Source of the DNA: Isoetes taiwanensis
Lineage: Eukaryota > Streptophyta > Lycopodiopsida > Isoetales > Isoetaceae
Reading direction: 5' to 3'
DNA length: 64,000 nt
Assembly (NCBI GenBank): GCA_021234155.1
Contig: JAJEKV010000054.1
Coordinates: 1,424,001 to 1,488,000 of the forward strand
Part shown: piece after piece, positions 58,027-64,000 of the stretch
Layout of the letters: the number at the start of each line of letters is the position of its first letter
Numbering within the stretch: position 1 is the first letter of the stretch
The notes under the pieces: generated by a model
What the model was told of the DNA's origin: nothing
The model's input: only the letters and a program-made list of their open reading frames with translations
Database searches by the model: none
Position numbers and translations under genes: made by a program

Positions 58027-59073
58027 ATGGTCTTGCACACTTATGTCAAGACGCCGTGCTACTCTAGATGCTCCATTGCATCTCTAATGGCAGATATCGC
58101 AGCAAATCTGGGAGACTCGCCTGAGGAGCAAGCGAAGGTCGAGGGAATCCTGGAGCACTTCGCCAAGCGCTTCTTTGAGAGGGCTCGGATACCATACCCT
58201 CTCTTTAACCTCAACGAAAGGTTCTGCATCAAACTAAATGCCCAGCAAGATGCTTATACAGTGGTCAAAGACGAGGACGGTGTACAATACTACACCTGCT
58301 ACTATTCGCCCAAGACAGAGGAGCAAACTGAGGCTAATGATATACAGGCTCAGGCAGTGAAGATCATGCAAATGGCCCAAGAGGCAGCTAGGCAGTGGAT
58401 AGCGGCAGAAGATCCCATAGAGGCGGCTCGCCAATATAGGTACATGGGGGCAGGCCAGTGTCTTTTTGATGGTGGCTCCTTCACCTTGCCAGCATTCTTC
58501 TATGAGGAGGCGGATCACTGCATTGCATGGGAGGAGACGCCCCCCTATTTCACACCCGCCTTAAGGGAAGCCGTAGAGCGGGATATAGTTGCCAACCCGG
58601 AGAGGTATCTTCTAGAATTGAAACGCAGGACTGAGCTCCGAGTGGCACGGAAGAGGCAGGCCCAAGAGGAGGCAGCTCGTCGTAACCTTACCACGGAGAC
58701 TCAACGACTTGCTGATGAGGCTGCAAAGCTTGCAGAGGAAACGGCCCGAATTGCTCAAGAAGGGGCGGAACAGATAAGGAAGCGAGCCGAGGAGAAAGTA
58801 GCTCGCGTGGCTGAGCAGGTAACACGCGAGGTCGTGGAACGGCTTAGGAAAGGTCAGCAAGATCAGGACCAAGTCATCCCTGACGTACAGGATGCCCCGA
58901 ATCCAGTCAGGCGGAAACAGAAGAATACTGCGCACCGCTTGGGTGCCCAGTATAAATCCAAGCTCAGGGAAAAAGGAGGGGTGGCCAAGGGTGCAGGGGA
59001 AGATCAGCGGGATAGCTCCATCCTTAAGGCCCGACACCCCAAGACTGGTGGGAAAACTCGTCCGGGAGAATAA
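58027..59073 (+). CDS. Retroelement-associated ORF1: novel N-terminal part of a histone H3 fusion
   Basis: The ORF starts at the ATG in CACCATGG (58,027), a good plant initiation context, and is open for 348 codons. Residues 1 to about 205 look globular and match nothing I know. Residues about 210-285 form a long charged coiled coil ([35 protein letters not shown]). From about residue 305 it becomes basic ([30 protein letters not shown]). It ends at TAA 59,071-59,073, but the same frame continues directly into a histone H3 fold (next entry), so the TAA is probably a mutation. The gag/protease region lies 2.2 kb downstream on the same strand. A chromatin-targeting role for the element is plausible but is inference. 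Confidence 0.65.
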   Translation: MVLHTYVKTPCYSRCSIASLMADIAANLGDSPEEQAKVEGILEHFAKRFFERARIPYPLFNLNERFCIKLNAQQDAYTVVKDEDGVQYYTCYYSPKTEEQTEANDIQAQAVKIMQMAQEAARQWIAAEDPIEAARQYRYMGAGQCLFDGGSFTLPAFFYEEADHCIAWEETPPYFTPALREAVERDIVANPERYLLELKRRTELRVARKRQAQEEAARRNLTTETQRLADEAAKLAEETARIAQEGAEQIRKRAEEKVARVAEQVTREVVERLRKGQQDQDQVIPDVQDAPNPVRRKQKNTAHRLGAQYKSKLREKGGVAKGAGEDQRDSSILKARHPKTGGKTRPGE

Positions 59074-59381
59074 CCCCCACCGAAGAAGAGGAAGCACATG
59101 TTCAAAGCTGGCACCGTAGCTTTGAGAGAGATCAGGAAGTTTCAGAAGTCCACCGACCTTCTGATACGGAAGCTGCCCGGCTGGTTCAGGAGATTGCTCA
59201 GGAATTCAAGACGGATCTCAGTTTTCAAGTGCACGCCGTCCTTGCACTCCAGGAAGCAGCCGAGGCTTATTTGGTGGCCCTCTTTGGGGACGCCAACTTA
59301 TGCGCCATTCACGCTAAACGGGTCACCATAATGGTGAAGGACCTTCAGTTAGCACGCCGGATCCGCGGGGAATGGCCGTGA
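59029..59381 (+). pseudogene. Histone H3 module fused to ORF1
   Basis: After a short Lys/Arg-rich tail with a nuclear-localisation-like PPPKKRKH, the frame reads [20 protein letters not shown] and IRKLP, the alpha-N helix and helix 1 of histone H3. After a small deletion at about 59,176 (equivalent to 7 bases against canonical H3) the fold continues in the next frame: [63 protein letters not shown] and stop TGA at 59,379-59,381. The sequence is close to canonical H3, not to CENH3: loop 1 is short and the C-terminus RIRGE is kept. Departures include MVKDLQ for MPKDIQ, ALFGDAN for GLFEDTN and EWP for ERA. The first in-frame stop TAA fits CAA to TAA. Confidence 0.9.
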
Positions 59382-59491
59382 TAATGTAATGTTGAAGGAT
59401 GTATATAAATTTTTGTATATCAATCTAAACTAAGTTTTTGACTCCTCATTTTACATTGTAACAGTCATTTATTTTTTTGTGTTATTATTAT

Positions 59492-59568
<77 letters not shown>

Positions 59569-59698
59569 TAAATTTAATTAATTAACTGGCACCTCGAACT
59601 CCGTGCCCATATATTTAAAAGTGAGATTCACTTTAGGGTTTTCATTCCCTTCAGTGTCTCTTTCGTTTTTGCTCCTCCTTCTTCCTCTCTTCTTCGTC
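59382..59698 (+). other. Spacer between ORF1 and ORF2, with 3'-UTR-like and (TAA)n sequence
   Basis: Just after the ORF1 stop the sequence is AT-rich (ATGTATATAAATTTTTG), resembling a 3' UTR. A (TAA)n microsatellite runs at about 59,491-59,565. A TATA-like ATATATTTAAAAG at about 59,608 is followed by a pyrimidine-rich leader before the ATG at 59,699. ORF2 may thus have its own promoter (inference). Confidence 0.55.
59491..59565. repeat. (TAA)n microsatellite
   Basis: An uninterrupted ATA/TAA trinucleotide run of about 75 bp between ORF1 and ORF2. Confidence 0.95.
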
Positions 59699-61038
59699 AT
59701 GGACTATTCCAGTCGCCTCGAATGGTATATGGGTGGGGAGCAATGGGATCCTCAAGTTCCCTACCCTCTTTTGGACCCAATGTTGCAGTGCAAGGTCGAT
59801 CTCATCGACAACATGCGAACTCACCCTCATTATGCGGACTTTCTCGATTTCTACAACGAGGACATCTTGCCCCAGACAGAGCTCTTGGGAGAACCGGCCC
59901 AACCCTACCTAGACAGGGATATCCTGTGGCAGATGCTAGGCGATGATGTCCATGCGGATAACCTCCTTCACGGTATTGTCCGACGTGCTAAGAATGCCCC
60001 CATTCTTATCCTAGGACCTCATCGAATCTTCTTTGAGGCCCAGTTTGCACTCGCCATATTGATGGACAGGTACATCGAAGCATGTGATACACCTTTAGAG
60101 CAGGCCAAGACTCCGCTTCCAGAGGATCCTATAGAAGATGAGCTGATTAGCTATTCTGACTTCGCTCGTTGGAAGCAGTTGGCCACTGAGAAACCCTTGC
60201 CTCGTACTAAAGGCCAAGCCCTAGCTGGTTTGGACACGCTTCCCACTATAAAGGTTGGAGATCAGGATTATCTTTTGCTGAGTGATATTCAATGGGCATA
60301 CCAGCATGTTGCCAATATGGGCAGGCAAAAGACGGCTCATCTTCTTTATGAATTAGCAGAATATTGCCAGGGTCAGGATGACTTTTTGGACTACTCCCGA
60401 CCGGTTTACCCGCCTGAGGTGCACCGATTGCTCAATTACCATCCTCTTGATATTGAGCCCGTCAACACATTGTTGTCTTTACGCCAACTCATGATCCAAG
60501 ACGCTCCTTCGCAAATACCCAAGTCGGTTTTCCGTGCTACAGCACCGCAGGTTCCTAATATTAATGACGTTGTAGTTAAAATGGAAGACGACCCAACAAC
60601 GGAAGATCTTTGTGATGAGGCCCAATATGCCCAAGAAGAAAAGGCTCTCAAACAAGAGGAGGAGTTGCCTGCAGATTTTGAGACTCAGTTGGCTTCGTCG
60701 ACTCAATCCGACCTACCCAATTTGAAGTGCCAGCTGACCCGGTTCTTCCTGTCTGCCTTCACCAGCAAACAAGTACTTTTCTTCACCAAGCCCATTGCAC
60801 CAGAGGCTGAGCAGCTATATGGACACTCAGGGCACTTTCTGCTACGGCAGGTCATAAAAAATTGGCCCCCAACACCGATCAAGCCATCCTGGTCTCGCCA
60901 TTGCTGTCTTAGGCCATGATATTGTCTCTTGGATGAACTTGAATCTGTTGGTTGCTGCACCGTTAGCTGTCAACCTTCCTCTGGAGATCGCTTCAGTAGC
61001 CGCTTCCTCTGTTAATCCCAGTCTTTTACTCTTATAGC
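59699..61038 (+). CDS. Retroelement-associated ORF2, unknown protein
   Basis: The ATG at 59,699 follows a pyrimidine-rich leader; the product starts MDYSSRLEWYMGGEQWDPQ. It is open to 60,919 (406 codons), and one or two frame changes near 60,860-60,905 would extend it through GHDIVSWMNLNLLVAAPLAV to TAG at 61,036. The protein is acidic, with a Glu/Asp-rich linker (VVVKMEDDPTTEDLCDEA) and mostly helical predicted text; no enzyme motif, zinc finger or signal peptide was recognised. It lies between the H3 fusion and gag on the same strand, so it is probably a second accessory ORF of the retroelement. It could instead be an unrelated gene invaded by the gag-pol part. Confidence 0.5.
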
Positions 61039-61280
61039 ACCGACCTGAACCTGAGTTTGATACCCAAATGCAAGATGTTGCAGGGTCAAGCTCTTAATTC
61101 TAGTCTTGTACCAAACTTTTGTGTCCAATCTCTATGTAATTTTGATATGGCGTTTTCAATAGCCATTTATTAATATAATATTTTCTCGAATTGCTTGCAT
61201 TTTTTAGTGTGCAATTTTTAATTGGTATTCTTGTTCTTTGTATAAGACTTAGGTTCTTATCTACTCTTGTAAATTGTCTT
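61039..61280 (+). other. Spacer between ORF2 and gag
   Basis: AT-rich, with ATTAATATAATATTTTCTCG typical of a 3' UTR, then TTGTAAATTGTCTTCAG just ahead of the gag frame, which resembles an intron end. gag may therefore be spliced to an upstream exon. Confidence 0.4.
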
Positions 61281-63456
61281 CAGACCATGCAGGCAATGAC
61301 CCATGGCATACGGCCTCGGATGCAGGTTGTCTCACACCTGAAGAAGAGTTGATACTCATCAAGCGTCAACTCGGTGATCTCCAGGCTTATGTATTGCAGA
61401 CCAATCATCCCCAAATGACACCTGAATGTGGTCCTAAGATGCCGCCTTTGCCGGCAAATCCACCACCACCATAGCCACCTGCACCTTTGCCGGCACCAGC
61501 ACCCGTGCGTGGACACAAGAAACGCCATGCTAAGCGGCATAGAAGTCCTTCTACCGAGAGTGTTATGTCTTCAGAGACTGATACTTCAGAATCCTCGGAT
61601 TCATCCAGGTCATCTGGTCACCATGCCAAGGCACATGATAAAGAATACCGCAAGACAGTGGACACAGCTATTACTAGCATATGGAAGAACAGGAAATTAG
61701 CCCAATTTGATGGTAAGTCCAGAGGAGGTCTTAACGCTGTCGTGGTTGGACGAAATGAAAGAATTTGGCAAGTCCTACGGAATGACCGAGAAGGATACAG
61801 GTAAGGTCGCCACCACCAACCTCACAGGTGTAGCCAGAATCTGGTGGAAGGGTTATGCTAGGGCAAAGCATTTAGACAGGAGCAGGTGTAAATTCAAGAA
61901 GTTTGCAAAGGCCTTTAAGTCACACTATGTGCCGCGCGCACACAAGTGCCAGCAAATACAAACCTTCAATAGGTTGGAGCAGAAAAGCATGTCGGTGCAA
62001 GCTTATACCGACGAGTTCATGCGTCTGAGGCTGTATGTGCCGGGAATGAATGAAAAAAAGGCAGTGGAAGGATATATTGAGGGATTGACACCATCGATCA
62101 AAAGAATGGTGAAGGCCATCGACCCAAAGTCTGTTGCAGAGGCCGAGGCTAAAGCATTAAGCCTCGAGGAGGACATACCAAAGAACCAGTATCAACGTCC
62201 CGCTCCCTATTCTCAGCCTCGCCCTTATACACCGTATAAGCCTCGTTCCCCAAGTCCTGGGCCCCCTCAGCAAAATTCATATGGCTGACAGGATAAGAAG
62301 GTTTCCTTTAATGTGCCGGATAAGCCGAATAACATGGGCAGTTCAGTTCGAGAACTCTTACAGTCTATTCCCAAAGAGGCTCGTGAACAGCTCCGCAAAG
62401 ATAAGGCATGTTTTAGGTGTATGTGTCCCGGACACATGATGCAGAACTGCCCCTATGTTACACAAACTGCTTAGTTGGCGGTGGCCGACCTTGATTGGGA
62501 TGATCTGGAGTCTCCACCACCTGCTAACGAGGAGGCCCACGAATATATACACGGTGCGTCTCATATTTTTGCAGCTATTGAAACCGGCAATGCTGAAAGT
62601 CAGTCTGCCGTTATTTCTACTATAGGCCAGGTAGACAGTAAGCCCTTTGTTATTCTTATGGATACGGGTAGTACCCATAATTTTGCTTCTCCCATAATGG
62701 ACCAGGTTTTGAAACTTGAGACCTTAAGATCCAGACCGCGACCTGTTACCTTGGCCAGTGGGAAGGTCCGACATACAAATGGCCGTCGTATTAACCTCAA
62801 TATGCAGTTGCCAGGTGCACCAGTTGCCTTAGGTGTGGAACTAATGGACATCGGCAAATATGATCTTATTGTCGGGATGGAATTTCTGGCATCTGCTAAA
62901 GCCAATAGACTGCGAGAAGCGGGAAGTGACCTTCAACGCAATCAATGGAGCCCGAGTTACTATTAAAGGTGATCCATTGAACCCAATCATGCAGTCCATG
63001 TCTATCACGCAGTTAGATAAGGCCATGCGCAAGGATAAGGTACTTTGCGTTATCAGACTTGCCTCAATTGAGTCAGATGCTAAACGGAAGGAGGTAGTGG
63101 ATGCATTGCCAGAAAAGATTGCTAGTCTCCTAAGAGAATTTAAGGATCTATTTCCAGATGAGATCCAGAAACTTCCTCCTTTCAGAGGGGTGGAGTGTGA
63201 AATAGCCCTCGAACCGGGTACTAAGCCTACCAGTAAGGGGCCGTACTGCATGAGTGTTAGTCCTGTGCCTCCTGGTACAGGACTATTCATGCATACGACA
63301 GACCAGGTCAAGCTCAAGGATCCTCAGTCAGCCACGGGTCAGCCATCAAAGGCTCAGCACACGGGTCAGCCATCAAAGGCTCAGCAGAAGACCAAGCAGC
63401 AGACCACGCAGTCAAAGCCTGCGTCCGTCAACAAGAGGCGCCGCTCAGACAAGTGA
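61281..63456 (+). pseudogene. Gypsy-type gag-protease with pol truncated at the start of RT
   Basis: The N-terminal part has a Pro-rich stretch and KKRHAKRHRSPSTESVMSS. The capsid core (Retrotrans_gag) reads GVARIWWKGYARAKHLDR, KFAKAFKSHYVP and FNRLEQKSMSVQAYTDEFMR. A zinc knuckle CFRCMCPGHMMQNC (CX2CX4HX4C) lies at about 62,407-62,450. The protease active site is VILMDTGSTHNFASP (about 62,660), followed by DLIVGMEFL. Then LLREFKDLFPDEIQKLPPFR and EIALEPGTKPTSKGPYCMS mark the entry of the RT, which stops at about 63,250 and is replaced by a basic tail. In-frame stops lie at 61,472 (TAG), 62,286 (TGA) and 62,472 (TAG), with a frame shift near 61,710. RT, RNase H and integrase are missing, so this copy cannot move alone. 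Confidence 0.85.
63333..63384 (+). repeat. Two-copy 27-bp tandem repeat in the basic tail
   Basis: CACGGGTCAGCCATCAAAGG then CTCAG occurs at 63,333 and 63,360 in frame, encoding TGQPSKAQ twice. Confidence 0.95.
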
Positions 63457-63972
63457 TGACCCGTCACCGCCCGTGTCAGCGTCAGCGTGATTCTAGGCAT
63501 TTCAAGAGGCACCGCCAACATTCCTGCAAATCAGGCCTCCTTCCAGGAGTCGGCACCGAGATCAGTCAGAGTGTCTATATTGGGCCCAAGGCCATTGTAC
63601 TATATATATGAGTAGAGCTAGCATATGATGGCTAGATGAGTTTTGAGTCTTGTCTCCTTTCAGTTTTTCTCTCTATTGCGAGAGCTCATGTATGTTCATC
63701 ATTGATATCAAGGAAGCTTATCATTTTCCTCTCATTTGTTCTGTTTTCTTCTTCTTCTTCTCTTCTTGCAAATCCCGCGTGACATAGTCCCCCGGACTCT
63801 CCTGTTAGATCCACGGGTCCTCACAGAGGGCTGTCTTCCAGGAGTTCCCGAACCCAGACCCCAAACAACATGCGCCCGCCAGCTGGGTCCGATTCCATCC
63901 TACTTTCTTACGTAAGCCATGTGCGTCCGAAATTTCACGCCCGAAGAACTCCTTTCTCGAGGCGGCCTCTGG
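63457..63972 (+). mobile_element. LTR at the right edge of the window
   Basis: The sequence after the basic tail has LTR features: a TATA box (CTATATATATGAGTAG at about 63,600), a leader ending in CT-rich tracts, and no coding content. It is followed by GGGCGCCATCGGTCGGGGAA (about 63,976 to the end), which resembles the TTGGCGCCGT...GGGGA stretch found just inside many plant LTR elements. The left boundary is approximate (starts TG near 63,489 or earlier). Confidence 0.55.
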
Positions 63973-64000
63973 CTTGGGCGCCATCGGTCGGGGAAACTGT

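Noticed and set aside
59029-59381. The H3 module as a centromeric CENH3
   Set aside because: Loop 1 is short and canonical (FKTDLSF), and the C-terminus is RIRGE; CENH3 has a longer loop 1 and a different end.

Overview
The window looks like nuclear DNA of a land plant with a large, repeat-loaded genome. The evidence is an intact intron-rich gene for plastid SufC with a transit peptide, fragments of pentatricopeptide-repeat (PPR), UPL3-like and AAMP-like genes, plant-type LINEs and gypsy-type gag, and a Penelope-like element. The wording of the PPR repeats (SIGA + KG type) and the presence of an endonuclease-less Penelope-like RT fit a fern or another seed-free plant better than a flowering plant, but this is inference. 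Unique DNA is AT-rich; one LINE family stands out as GC-rich islands.

Layout. 1-4.1 kb: two divergent small genes for related coiled-coil proteins, then a B3-domain gene on the minus strand. 4.5-6.0 kb: 5'-truncated GC-rich LINE. 6.8-7.8 kb: degenerate GAATCT minisatellite and a TA run. 7.9-11.4 kb: Penelope-like element (RT plus an upstream ORF, minus strand). 11.5-12.1 kb: foldback MITE; 12.2-13 kb: SINE-like and LINE remains. 14-16.6 kb: mostly empty, with a palindrome and a tandem duplication. 16.6-19.6 kb: second GC-rich LINE (minus). 21-24.3 kb: dead hAT/DUF659 transposase split by a third GC-rich LINE. 25.9-27.8 kb: sufC, the only clearly intact conserved gene. 28-29.3 kb: hairpins and dispersed repeats. 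29.0-37.1 kb: a pair of about 200-bp inverted repeats enclosing possible gene exons and a plant L1-type LINE (31.1-36.7 kb). 37.6-49.4 kb: an AAMP-like WD40 gene whose exon is interrupted, without target-site duplication, by 11,384 bp made of two head-to-tail elements with Helentron-like ends; the larger contains a fourth long LINE and a hAT-like MITE. 49.4-51.3 kb: LTR with primer-binding site. 52.8-57.5 kb: PPR, UPL3-like and WD40 gene fragments. 58.0-63.5 kb: an unusual retroelement with two extra ORFs ahead of a decayed gag-protease and a pol cut off at the start of RT. The first extra ORF runs into a histone H3 module. A further LTR followed by a primer-site-like sequence lies at the right edge.

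The most striking signals are the retroelement-borne histone H3 fusion (58.0-59.4 kb) and the exact tandem Helentron-like insertion in a WD40 exon (37,807-49,190). All reading was by eye; homology statements rest on recognised motifs, and no searches were run.
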